From: Paraburkholderia lacunae
Lineage (GTDB): Bacteria; Pseudomonadota; Gammaproteobacteria; Burkholderiales; Burkholderiaceae
Reading direction: 5' to 3'
Assembly (NCBI RefSeq): GCF_003353175.1
Contig: NZ_QHKS01000020.1
Coordinates: forward strand, 87,960-151,959
Length of the DNA: 64,000 bases
The translations under genes were made by a program, and so were the position numbers. This document shows, one piece after another, positions 34,655 to 42,655 of the stretch. Position 1 is the first letter of the stretch; every line of letters starts with the position of its first letter. The notes below the pieces were generated by a model. The model had not been told where the DNA came from and did no database searches. It saw only the letters and a program-made list of their open reading frames with translations.

Positions 34655-35557
34655 CTATGCCTTCGTCGTGTGGGGGGCTTCGTTTTGAAGCCTGTCGAGA
34701 AAGAGTGCGGCGGCGAGCAGATCGGCCGCACCGCCAGGTGACACGTGAAGTTCGACGAGCCGCCGGTCCAGTGCCTTGAGGTGACGCCGGCCCGCAAGCA
34801 TGGCGGCTCCGCCGTGCTCCAGTACGCGTCGTGCTCCGCCTTGTGTCTCGGCGAGGGCGCTGCGGCCACCTCGTGCGAGCACACAGGTGTCGTCGAGACT
34901 CGCCATAACGGCGAGCAGCGCGTTCAGCCGGGCTGCCGTTTCACTGTCGCCTCGAAGGCGCGAACTCGCGAGTTCCGGCAGGGCCACTTCGACCACGTGC
35001 GGAAAGCCTGCCTGCGCCTGACCACGTGCGCCGCCGACGTCATAGTCGCGACATGCCTGCTCGCCCTTGTGGCCGGTCAGCTTGGGCGCGTGGAGGTCCG
35101 GTAGACGCGCGATCGATCCTGCGCGCGAGGCAACGCCATGGGGCGTGAGATCCGTCGGCTCGCGCGCTGCCGCGGTCACGAGCAGCCCGAGCGCCCAGAT
35201 CGCGCCGCGATGGGTGTTGACGCCACCCGTCGCGTGCAGCATCCGGATTTCGCCGATGCGTCCGATCGCGCCAATGCGCTCGCGAAGCGCCAGCATCGGC
35301 CGGGTTTCGACGGCCGCGTGCGCCAGTTCAACAAAGGTCGGCTCCAACGCATGGGCCGACGCGCACATCAGGTTCCAGTCGAGGTCGTCGTGCGCGCCGC
35401 GGCTGCGAATATCGACGAGACCGGGCTTCGGCGCGAGCGTAACTTCCTCGATGAGTGCCGCGACCACGTGCCCACCCAGACGTTCGGCGAGCCGGTCCCA
35501 CCCGGCGGTTTGCAACTGCGGGACCGTTGCCGGAGCCGTTGCAAGGCTGTCGCGCAT
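34655..35557 (-). CDS. mdcB: Triphosphoribosyl-dephospho-CoA synthase
   Basis: A 300-residue CitG/MdcB-type enzyme that makes the prosthetic-group precursor from ATP and dephospho-CoA. It shows EEVTLAPKPGLVDIRSRGAHDDLDWNLM, LHATGGVNTHRGAIWALGLL and DTCVLARGGRSAL, all family signatures. ATG at 35557 overlaps the mdcA stop and has AGGAG six bases upstream. Its survival implies the prosthetic group is still made. Confidence 0.93.
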   Translation of the reverse strand: MRDSLATAPATVPQLQTAGWDRLAERLGGHVVAALIEEVTLAPKPGLVDIRSRGAHDDLDWNLMCASAHALEPTFVELAHAAVETRPMLALRERIGAIGRIGEIRMLHATGGVNTHRGAIWALGLLVTAAAREPTDLTPHGVASRAGSIARLPDLHAPKLTGHKGEQACRDYDVGGARGQAQAGFPHVVEVALPELASSRLRGDSETAARLNALLAVMASLDDTCVLARGGRSALAETQGGARRVLEHGGAAMLAGRRHLKALDRRLVELHVSPGGAADLLAAALFLDRLQNEAPHTTKA

Positions 35558-37212
35558 CACCAGCTCCTGAAGCGTGCGGGTGGGGCGTACAGCCCACCGG
35601 ACCAGTCGACCAGATCCGCCATGCTCTTTGCGGCCAGCAGCGAGCGATTGGCTTCGTTGCGGTGAATGCCAAGGTCCTCGGGCAGCGCGACAAAGCCATC
35701 GCGCCGCAGCGCTGCAAGACTGTCTGCGTTGCTCGTCAGGCCGACCGGCGTGACACCGGCGACGGCGGCAATCATCTCCTTGCGGTGTTCGATGGAGCGA
35801 GCCTTATAGAGGTAGGCGATGCCTTCTTCCGTCAGCACATGGGTGACGTCGTCGCCATAGATCATGACCGGCGCGAGTGGCATGCCGGCCTCGCGGCCTA
35901 CTTCGACTGCGTCGATTGATTCGACGATGGTCGGCTGCCCGCCCGCCTGGAATGTCTCGACCATCTGGACGACCAGCTTGCGGCCACGTTCGAGCGGGCT
36001 GTCGGTTTGCAGCAGATCGAGCCAGGCGGGGGACGCGTGGCGGCGGCCGTGCGGATCGTGTCCCATGTTCGGTGCGCCGCCGAAGCCGGTCAGCCGACCG
36101 TGCGTCACCGTCGAAGAGTTGCCGAGACCATCCATCTGCAGCGTTGAGCCGATGAACATGTCGACTGCGTATTGCCCCGCGAGCTGGCACAGCGCGCGAT
36201 TGGAACGCATCGACCCGTCCCGGCCCGTGAAGAAGATGTCCGGGCGTTCCGCGACATAAGCTTCCATGCCCAGTTCGCCGCCGAAGCAGTGTACGCTCTC
36301 GACCCAGCCGGTTTCGATTGCCGGAATCAAGGTCGGGTGTGGGTTCAAGGTCCAGTGTTTGCAGATCTTGCCCTTGAGGCCGAGCTTTTCGCCGTAGGTC
36401 GGAAGGATCAGTTCGATTGCCGCTGTGTTGAAACCGATCCCGTGATTGAGTGACTGCACCTGATGCCGCTCGTAGATGCCGCGAATCGCCATCATTGCCA
36501 TCAGCACATGAATCGGCGTGATGAGACGCGGATCGCGCGTGAAAAGTGGCTCGATGAAAAACGGCTTGTCGGATTGGACGACGTAGTCTATCCACGAACC
36601 GGGGATATCCACACGCGGCAGGTCCTTCGGATCGTCGACGATTTCATTGACCTGCGCGATCACGATGCCATCACGAAACGCGGCGGCTTCGACGAGCGCG
36701 GGCGTATCTTCGGTGCTCGGGCCGGTGTAGAGATTGCCTTGTCGGTCGGCCTTGTAGCCGGCCACGAGTACGACGTTGGGCGTCAGATCAACATAGAGCC
36801 GCGCGTACAGTTCGATGTAGGTATGGATCGCGCCGATTTCGAGAATGCCGTCCTGAAGGAACTGCGAGATGCGCAGGCTTTGCGTGCCGGCATAGGCGAA
36901 GTCGAGCTTTCTGGCAATGCCGCGCTCGAAGAGATCCAGATGTTCGGCGCGGCTCACGCTCGGGATGATCAGGTGCAGGCCGTTGACGATGCCCGGATCG
37001 ACCCTGGCGAGCGCGCGCGACAGAAAATCGGCCTGTTTCTGGTTGTTGCCCTCGACGACAACCCGGTCGCCCGGCGCGATCAGGTTTTGAAGGACGTCGA
37101 CGATGCGCTCGGGGGGCAATACCACGCCATCCGCAATCGATGCGACGCGCGCGAGGCGGCGATGTTTTTCCGCGCGCCGCGTGGCCCAATGGGACGGACT
37201 TTGACTGGACAT
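35557..37212 (-). CDS. mdcA: Malonate decarboxylase alpha subunit
   Basis: A 551-residue acetyl-S-ACP:malonate ACP transferase. It exchanges the acetyl group on MdcC for malonate, releasing acetate. Family phrases include PGDRVVVEGNNQKQADFLSRAL, DLTPNVVLVAGYKADRQGNLYTGPSTEDTPALVEAAAFRDG, HGIGFNTAAIELILPTYG and FTGRDGSMRSNRALCQLAGQYAVDMFIGSTLQMDGLGNSSTV. The ATG at 37212 follows GGGAGA; the frame seven codons longer lacks such a site. It is first in the operon mdcABCDE-madLM-(mdcG remnant)-mdcH. Confidence 0.94.
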   Translation of the reverse strand: MSSQSPSHWATRRAEKHRRLARVASIADGVVLPPERIVDVLQNLIAPGDRVVVEGNNQKQADFLSRALARVDPGIVNGLHLIIPSVSRAEHLDLFERGIARKLDFAYAGTQSLRISQFLQDGILEIGAIHTYIELYARLYVDLTPNVVLVAGYKADRQGNLYTGPSTEDTPALVEAAAFRDGIVIAQVNEIVDDPKDLPRVDIPGSWIDYVVQSDKPFFIEPLFTRDPRLITPIHVLMAMMAIRGIYERHQVQSLNHGIGFNTAAIELILPTYGEKLGLKGKICKHWTLNPHPTLIPAIETGWVESVHCFGGELGMEAYVAERPDIFFTGRDGSMRSNRALCQLAGQYAVDMFIGSTLQMDGLGNSSTVTHGRLTGFGGAPNMGHDPHGRRHASPAWLDLLQTDSPLERGRKLVVQMVETFQAGGQPTIVESIDAVEVGREAGMPLAPVMIYGDDVTHVLTEEGIAYLYKARSIEHRKEMIAAVAGVTPVGLTSNADSLAALRRDGFVALPEDLGIHRNEANRSLLAAKSMADLVDWSGGLYAPPARFRSW

Positions 37213-37385
37213 GTGTGCTCTCCCTCTGGACATAAGATGAGTCTATGGAGCGAGGGGTATCGGTTCAATCACGTTCGGGGCAAGTCCGTTATCCCAAGGG
37301 TAATGATCTTTCGGGCGGCGCGCTAAAACCGTGAAAGGACCGGGCACGAGGGCTTGACCTCGTCACTTAGGGGTTTTCCCGTTCA
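37147..37385. repeat. Direct repeat copy 1: mdc promoter plus mdcA first codons
   Basis: Nearly collinear with 38291-38532 for about 240 bp, with scattered substitutions and a few indels. It begins inside mdcA (GCGCGAGGCGG, codons about 15-20) and runs past the start codon through the promoter to TTAGGGGTTTTCCCGTT. This copy drives the intact operon. Confidence 0.85.
37289..37303. promoter_or_regulatory. Candidate MdcR operator
   Basis: TTATCCCAAGGGTAA, an interrupted palindrome of the LysR-type TTA-N9-TAA form, about 75 bp upstream of mdcA. The matching site in the second repeat copy is nearly the same. Confidence 0.5.
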
Positions 37386-37513
37386 ACGTGAGGGCGCATC
37401 GTTTCAGCGTATTCGGGCTTGGCGTCGAATGCCCGGCACCACGCAGCGTCTCGACGAAGCGTTCGTCACGCTACGCGGCGAACTCCGCAGACAAGATCCT
37501 GATCGCTGTTCAG

Positions 37514-38275
37514 TCAATCTTCAGCCACGTCGATCGAGATCACAGTGCCTGTGTGCTGAGCACTTTCGATGTGCAACTTCGCGTCAATCAACCTGGCACG
37601 TTCGACCATCCCTTGCAGGCCATACGAATATCCAGCACCGGCCTCAACCGTATCGAAGCCCCGGCCGTCATCGCTGATCCTCAGTTCAACACCACTATTG
37701 ATTCTGGATATTGTAATTTTCACCCGCGACGCGCCAGCATGGCGGGCGACGTTGGTCAACGACTCCTGTGCGATACGAAAAATTGCCGTCGCACGCGCGT
37801 CCGAAAAGCGCGGTTCTGCACCCTGAATGTGGAGGTGACAGGGAATCCGGGTGTGACGCTTGAAATCATCGACGAGCCATTCGAGCGCTGACGCGAGACC
37901 AAAATTCAGCGCGACCGGCCTCAGATGGCTGGCCACGTTGCGCACGATCTGGATGGTCTTGTCAACCAGCGCCCGCATCTCGTCGACCTTGTGCATCGCA
38001 GCCGAATCATTGGCAAGCTGCATCTCGAGCAAGGATACGTTCATTTTCAATGCTGTCAGCATTTGACCGAGTTCATCGTGAACTTCCATCGCGATGTGCT
38101 TTCTTTCCGCCTCGCGCACCGCCTCCATATGTGCGGACAACTGACGCAACTGTTCGCGCGACTCCAGCAGTTCGAGTTCGGTGTGTTTGCGCTCGTCGGC
38201 CTTCAGTTCGAACTGGTTTCGATGGCCTCGCGGCTTGGCCACTACATGCTTGCGGACAGTCACATCGGTCAGCAA
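37514..38275 (-). pseudogene. NarL-type sensor histidine kinase, N-terminus missing
   Basis: About 253 residues. A PAC-domain tail (LTDVTVRKH) comes first, then a linker coiled coil. A HisKA_3 dimerisation domain follows with the phospho-acceptor His in MEVHDELGQMLTALKM. An HATPase domain has FRIAQESLTNVARHAG, LRISDDGRGFD and YGLQGMVERARLI. The sensing domains are absent because the frame runs straight into the duplicated mdcA start. The only start is TTG, just after the mdcA fragment stop. No response regulator is adjacent. The catalytic part could still be made and active, but as an input-less kinase; decay is more likely. Confidence 0.8.
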
Positions 38276-38361
38276 GCCACGCGATCGTCGGGCGCGAGGC
38301 GGTGATGTTTTGGCTCGCTACGGGTGGCCCAGCGAGATGGAGACGGACTTTGGCTGGACAT
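38269..38361 (-). pseudogene. mdcA: Duplicated 5' end of mdcA
   Basis: The ATG at 38361 opens a 30-codon frame starting MSSQSPS and containing RWATR and KHHRLA, matching MSSQSPSHWATRRAEKHRRLA of the true mdcA. The match is then lost and TGA follows, at the junction with the kinase fragment. It lies in repeat copy 2. Confidence 0.8.
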
Positions 38362-38532
38362 GTTTGCTCACCCTCAGGACATGAGGCGAGTCTATGGAGC
38401 GACGGGTATCGGTTCAATCACGTTCGAGGCGGGTTCGTTATCTCAAGGGTAATGTTCTTTTGATCTGATCGCTAAGACCGTGACTGGACTGTTCAAGAGG
38501 GCAGGACCTCGTCACCTAGGGGTTTCCCCTGT
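38291..38532. repeat. Direct repeat copy 2: mdc promoter plus mdcA first codons
   Basis: Second, diverged copy of 37147-37385 in the same orientation, about 1.14 kb away. The shared landmarks are GAGTCTATGGAGCGA, GGTATCGGTTCAATCACGTT and CCTCGTCAC(T/C)TAGGGG. Confidence 0.85.
38438..38452. promoter_or_regulatory. Candidate MdcR operator, second copy
   Basis: TTATCTCAAGGGTAA, one base different from the copy at 37289-37303. It stands upstream of the duplicated mdcA fragment. Confidence 0.4.
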
Positions 38533-38539
38533 TGCACCG

Positions 38540-38743
38540 CAGGATGTGCCGGCAAGTGAACGTCGCGTGTTGCCGGACGCGCGACACGGTCTGATTCATA
38601 TCGATGTGCTGCTGTCGCACGGTGACACGCCGTTTTTCCGGCGACTCGAAGCCGCGTTGCAACGGTCTGCGCAGATGCTGGACAAGCGGATCATCTTGCA
38701 TTCGTGCGATCGTGCCGGAATCGGACGCAAGCGTAAACACTAG
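38540..38743 (+). pseudogene. Fragment resembling a regulator effector-binding domain
   Basis: A plus-strand frame includes LIHIDVLLSHGDTPFFRRLEAALQRSAQMLDKRIILHSCD, which looks like the first strand-helix-strand of a LacI/PBP1-type effector domain. There is no DNA-binding part and the frame stops at 38743. The call rests on pattern only. Confidence 0.25.
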
Positions 38744-38774
38744 GTTCTACACCTCTCCGCAAGCGCTAAACTTT

Positions 38775-38800
38775 GTGCATATTAATAACTATATGCATAG
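38775..38800. promoter_or_regulatory. Paired TGCAT/ATGCA operator upstream of porin 1
   Basis: Half-sites GTGCATAT (38775-38782) and ATATGCATAG (38791-38800) form an imperfect inverted repeat about 95 bp before the porin start. The same pattern lies before the GntR, FAH/DUF1185 and MDR genes. Confidence 0.5.
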
Positions 38801-38892
38801 AAATAACAAAATGTCTAAGTGAGGAATTTGCGCATAAACGAATGAGCGCAAGCGGGCTTACGAAGATGTTTGTCTCTTTGACGGAGGAGAGG

Positions 38893-40011
38893 ATGGTGAA
38901 GAAGGTCGTCATGGCCACGATTGTGTGCGCCGCGTCCGGGATTGGATGTGTTCCGGTCGTGCATGCCCAAAGCAGCGTGACACTTTGGGGCCTGCTCGAT
39001 GCAGGCGTTTCGTACATTAGCAACACCGGCGGTCATTCGGCATGGCGGCTGGACGATGGCATCGCGTTGCCGAACCTGTTGGGTTTTCGCGGTACAGAGG
39101 ACCTGGGCGGTGACACCCACGCGATTTTCCAGTTGGTCACGCAGTTCACCCTTCAAGGGAGCCTCGTTGCACAGGCAAGCAACGGCAGCGGATCGGGAAC
39201 GGGGCTGTTCGCCCGGAATGCCTGGGTTGGCCTGGATAACACGCGGTACGGGAAGCTCACCCTCGGCCGTCAGTACGACTTTATGGTCGACACATTGTTC
39301 TCTGACGTCGGCGCGGATATGGCGATGTATGGTGGAGGCTTCTATGGCTTTCGGGACGGTCCGTTTGCCAAGCTGGGCATTCCAGATTCCGCGCCTAATG
39401 AGGCGTTCGACTTCGATCGCATGAATGGCGATACGCCGCTGAACAACGCGGTCAAGTACACGAGTCCGCTGCTGGGCGGATTACGGTTCGGGGGGATGTA
39501 TGCGTTCGGCGGCACGGCGGGAGACTTCCGGCAGAACAGCGCGGAGAGTTTCGGGACGAGCTACAGCATCGGGTCTTTCGCCTTCGGCGCGGCGTACACC
39601 GACGTTCGTTATGCTTCGCTGCTCGGAGACAGCATTCGCAATTTCGGGCTGGGGGCGAAATATCACGGGGACAAGTTGCTGCTGACCGCGCTATTCACCA
39701 ACACGCGTAATACTCGAAACGGTGCTGTCGTGAATGCCGCCGAAGCAGGGGCCCTTTATCAGTTCACGCCGGCGTTCTCGACGAGCCTTGCGTACACGTA
39801 TATGTGGGGTAATGAGGTGGTTGATCGCAACCACGCGCACCAGTTCGGAGCCGTGGCGAAATACAACTTGTCAAAGCGGACCGCGGTGTATGTGCAAACG
39901 GAGTATCAACTGACCAACGCCGGGGCGAATGCCGCGATCAATGGGACGTTCGGTCCTTCGACCGGCCGCTCGCAATTCATCGGGCGGGTCGGCATGCAGA
40001 CGGTGTTCTGA
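38893..40011 (+). CDS. Gram-negative general porin, Burkholderia type
   Basis: A 372-residue outer-membrane protein. A signal peptide ending VPVVHA is followed by QSSVTLWGLLDAGVSY, the mature N-terminus typical of betaproteobacterial porins. GFRGTEDLGGDTHAIFQLV, FARNAWVGLDNTRYGKLTLGRQYD and NNAVKYTSPLLGGLRFGGMY are family strands. The chain ends in Phe as needed for assembly. The ATG at 38893 follows GGAGGAGAG. The GntR gene and catabolic operon nearby share its operator pattern, so this porin probably admits the substrate of that pathway. Confidence 0.93.
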   Translation: MVKKVVMATIVCAASGIGCVPVVHAQSSVTLWGLLDAGVSYISNTGGHSAWRLDDGIALPNLLGFRGTEDLGGDTHAIFQLVTQFTLQGSLVAQASNGSGSGTGLFARNAWVGLDNTRYGKLTLGRQYDFMVDTLFSDVGADMAMYGGGFYGFRDGPFAKLGIPDSAPNEAFDFDRMNGDTPLNNAVKYTSPLLGGLRFGGMYAFGGTAGDFRQNSAESFGTSYSIGSFAFGAAYTDVRYASLLGDSIRNFGLGAKYHGDKLLLTALFTNTRNTRNGAVVNAAEAGALYQFTPAFSTSLAYTYMWGNEVVDRNHAHQFGAVAKYNLSKRTAVYVQTEYQLTNAGANAAINGTFGPSTGRSQFIGRVGMQTVF

Positions 40012-40017
40012 TCAACG

Positions 40018-40053
40018 GATATCGGGGAGACGATGCGTTGTCTCTCCGGTATC
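40018..40053 (+). terminator. Terminator hairpin after porin 1
   Basis: Arms GATATCGGGGAGAC (40018-40031) and GTCTCTCCGGTATC (40040-40053) pair over 14 bp with two G-U pairs. It starts seven bases after the stop codon. Confidence 0.65.
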
Positions 40054-40102
40054 CTGTCTTGCGAGCCTCAGTGTTTCCTGGGGCGCCGCGATCGCCGCCA
40101 TT

Positions 40103-40798
40103 TCACTCGACAGATGCCAACTGGCGATCCAGCGCGGCAGCCACCCGAGTCAGCGTACCTTCGACATGCTTGCGCAAAAGCCGTCCGGCCTTTTCCTTCT
40201 CGCGCCCGATCGCCGCTTTCATCAGCGCTTCGTGTTCGTTGCTTTTGTGACGCTCTTCTTTCCGATGTAATGCGGAAAATCGACGGTAGCGCTCCGCGCG
40301 GTCGAACAACGATGCCACCATGTTCGACAGCAGTACGCTTGGCGTCGCGGACAGCAAGGCCATGTGGTACGCCCGGTGCCGCTCGGACCAGTCGTCGTCC
40401 AGCGCCACCGGGCCCGTGCCGAGGCGTTTTTCGGCAAGGCTCAGGCGATGGAAGGCGGTGAGTACCGCGACCTCCCACTCGTCGTCGCCATGCTCAATCG
40501 AATCCATCAGCGCCTCGTGTTCGAGCAGCACACGCAGACGCGTAATGTCCTTGAAGTCTTCGACACTGATCGGCGCCACCCAGAAGCCACGGTTTTCCGT
40601 GGCTTGCACGATGCCGTCCTGCGCGAGCCGGTTCAGCGCTTCGCGAATGGGCGAACTGCTGAGGCCGTAGGCCTTCGACAGACTTTCGACTTTCAGGCGC
40701 GTGCCAGGCTCGAGTTCGCAGCGGATGATCGACGTTTTCATCTGTGCGAACGCGACATCGATGAGCGGGACACCGTTGGTAGCAGACATCGAGTCCAT
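40103..40798 (-). CDS. GntR-family regulator, FCD (FadR-like) subfamily
   Basis: A 231-residue repressor-type protein. The winged helix (residues 12-75) has AFAQMKTSIIRCELEPGTRLKVESLSKAYGLSSSPIREALNRLAQDGIV. The all-helical FCD effector domain follows with LRVLLEHEAL, AFHRLSLAEKRL and the metal/ligand-binding histidines in SERHRAYHMALLSA and NEHEALMKAAIGR. Such regulators usually repress catabolic genes until an organic acid binds. An ATGCA-type site at its own promoter suggests autoregulation. It is convergent with the porin and upstream of nothing else on its strand. Confidence 0.93.
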   Translation of the reverse strand: MDSMSATNGVPLIDVAFAQMKTSIIRCELEPGTRLKVESLSKAYGLSSSPIREALNRLAQDGIVQATENRGFWVAPISVEDFKDITRLRVLLEHEALMDSIEHGDDEWEVAVLTAFHRLSLAEKRLGTGPVALDDDWSERHRAYHMALLSATPSVLLSNMVASLFDRAERYRRFSALHRKEERHKSNEHEALMKAAIGREKEKAGRLLRKHVEGTLTRVAAALDRQLASVE

Positions 40799-40834
40799 GG
40801 CGTGGGGAGCTGGTGGATTGTAAATGGAGTAATT

Positions 40835-40861
40835 TTATGCGCAAAATATCTCTATATGCAA
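40835..40861. promoter_or_regulatory. Paired ATGCA operator at the gntR promoter
   Basis: TTATGCGCA (40835-40843) and TATATGCAAG (40853-40862), about 37 bp upstream of the GntR start. The spacing between half-sites is about the same as at 46343. Confidence 0.5.
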
Positions 40862-40903
40862 GATTTCAATTCTGGAGTGGTTGTGGCGCGCCAAAATGGA
40901 AAA

Positions 40904-40931
40904 GGCGCGGGGTTCACTATCACCCCGCGCC
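40904..40931 (-). terminator. Intrinsic terminator of the hydroxylase operon
   Basis: Perfect arms GGCGCGGGGT (40904-40913) and ACCCCGCGCC (40922-40931), loop of 8. On the minus strand it is followed by TTTTCC. It lies 20 bp past the stop of the MhpA-like gene. Confidence 0.8.
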
Positions 40932-40951
40932 GCCGTGCTTCACGTCGCTGT

Positions 40952-42565
40952 TCAGGTGCTTGCGATGGGGTCCTTGCGGTCCTGCAGGCTAGCTGAAGAG
41001 AGTGCCGTGACGAGCTCCTGGATCAACGCGGATGCCTCGGCGGGCTTCTGGCATGCCCCGTACACATAGTGATCGGGGCGGGCGATCACGATGCTGCAAT
41101 CGTGCTGCCGTAGCCAGCTCACCAGCACGCCGCTGACATCGTGGTACGCGTACGACGGTGCGTCCTGTGCAATCGGCCTGGGGCCGACCAGCACGAGTTC
41201 GACCGGCAAATGCCGCAGTCGCTCATATTCGCTCACGACCTGCGCCACAGCTGCGGCATCCGCATCTGCGCTAACGACGATCCGGAACGTCAGCCCGGTC
41301 ACTTCGTCGAGCAAACGTTCGTCGCCGTCGGCCGCTTTGACGCGCGGCTGGGGGAACAACTGACCGCGCGGGCCATGATGGGATGCCGAAAGGAAACCGG
41401 TGCCCAGCCCTGGGATGAGCGACTGCCGCACGGTGCCCTGCGGATTGGCCGCCAGTTCCGCCAGCAGGCGCTCGTCCCGCCGGCTCGCAGCGACAGGGTC
41501 GCGTTCGCAGATCAGCTTGCCGAGTTCCTTGGTGACGAGCGTAGTTTGCCTGACGTGGGGTGCGCGCTCGGCCTCATAGGTATCGAGCAGCGAGGCGTGC
41601 GCCGCACGTTGCTTGACCATCGCCAGTTTCCAGATCAGGTTGGACGCGTCGCGAATACCCTGGCACATGCCTTGAGCCAGGAAAGGAGGTGTCATGTGCG
41701 CCGCGTCGCCCAGGAAAAATATCCGGTCCGCCCGCCATGATCGAAGTACCAGCGCATGGAAGCGGTAGGAGGACGCCCGCCAGATCTCGTACTCGTCGTC
41801 ATCGAGCCAGCGCGAAATGAGCTTGCGGACGAAGTCCGGCTGAGACACCTGCTCCGGCGTTTCGTCCGGGTTGATCATGAACTCCCAGCGACGGCACCGA
41901 TCTGGCCCGACGACGAAGGTGGACGGACGCTCGACCTCGCAATATTGCACGTTGGTGGTCGGCAGGTTGCCGCCGCATCCGTCGTTGAGGATGACGTCGA
42001 CGACCAGCCAGGGTTCGTCGAAATCGAGATCCTCCATGTCGAGTCCGAGCCGGGTGCGGATCGCGCTCGTCCCGCCATCGCACGCGAGCACGTAGCTGGA
42101 TCGATACGTGTGCTGCTCTCCCGACGCATGCGTGAGCGTCACCGACGCGCAGTCCTCGCCGGACACGACCGCGGTCGCTTCCACACCGAGCTCGACAGTC
42201 ACCGATGGAAAGCGGGCGAGATTCTCGCGCAGCGTACCCTCGATCTGCGGCTGCATGAACACGTAATTGGGCGCCCAGCCGAGCTGGAACGGCGGACGTG
42301 CCGCATCGATCCGGCGAATCACGCGTGCGCCGGTGGTGCGATATTCCGAGGGACGATAGGGCATGACGTACGGGGCAATCTTCTCGCCAATGCCGAGATT
42401 GCCGAAGATCCGCATGGCCTCCTGGTCGAAACCCATCGCCCGCGGCTTGTCGTAGACGGCATTCGTCTTGTCCAGGACCAGCGTGCGCAAGCCTGCCTGA
42501 CCGGCCAGATTGGCGGCCACTGCTCCAACCGGCCCCAGGCCGACAATTACCAGATCAAAATCCAC
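40952..42565 (-). CDS. FAD-dependent aromatic hydroxylase, MhpA-like
   Basis: A 537-residue class A flavoprotein monooxygenase. GXGXXG appears as VGLGPVGAVAANLA, the DG motif as ACDGGTSAIRTRLGLDM, and the GD motif as FFLGDAAHMTPPFLAQGMCQGIRDASNLIWKL. The whole length matches 3-(3-hydroxyphenyl)propionate hydroxylase relatives, which add an ortho hydroxyl to phenolic acids using NADH and oxygen. The start is GTG after GGAGG. It is last in a four-gene operon with ALDH, a VOC protein and an FAH hydrolase. The substrate is probably a hydroxylated aromatic acid, but which one is not known. Confidence 0.9.
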   Translation of the reverse strand: MDFDLVIVGLGPVGAVAANLAGQAGLRTLVLDKTNAVYDKPRAMGFDQEAMRIFGNLGIGEKIAPYVMPYRPSEYRTTGARVIRRIDAARPPFQLGWAPNYVFMQPQIEGTLRENLARFPSVTVELGVEATAVVSGEDCASVTLTHASGEQHTYRSSYVLACDGGTSAIRTRLGLDMEDLDFDEPWLVVDVILNDGCGGNLPTTNVQYCEVERPSTFVVGPDRCRRWEFMINPDETPEQVSQPDFVRKLISRWLDDDEYEIWRASSYRFHALVLRSWRADRIFFLGDAAHMTPPFLAQGMCQGIRDASNLIWKLAMVKQRAAHASLLDTYEAERAPHVRQTTLVTKELGKLICERDPVAASRRDERLLAELAANPQGTVRQSLIPGLGTGFLSASHHGPRGQLFPQPRVKAADGDERLLDEVTGLTFRIVVSADADAAAVAQVVSEYERLRHLPVELVLVGPRPIAQDAPSYAYHDVSGVLVSWLRQHDCSIVIARPDHYVYGACQKPAEASALIQELVTALSSASLQDRKDPIAST

Positions 42566-42655
42566 AGCTCCTCCCTATTTGAATTCGATCCGCCCGGCAC
42601 ACCGCGCTTGCGGGTTCGCCCGGCGGCGGCGCTCGAAATCGAGACCGGCGCCTTT

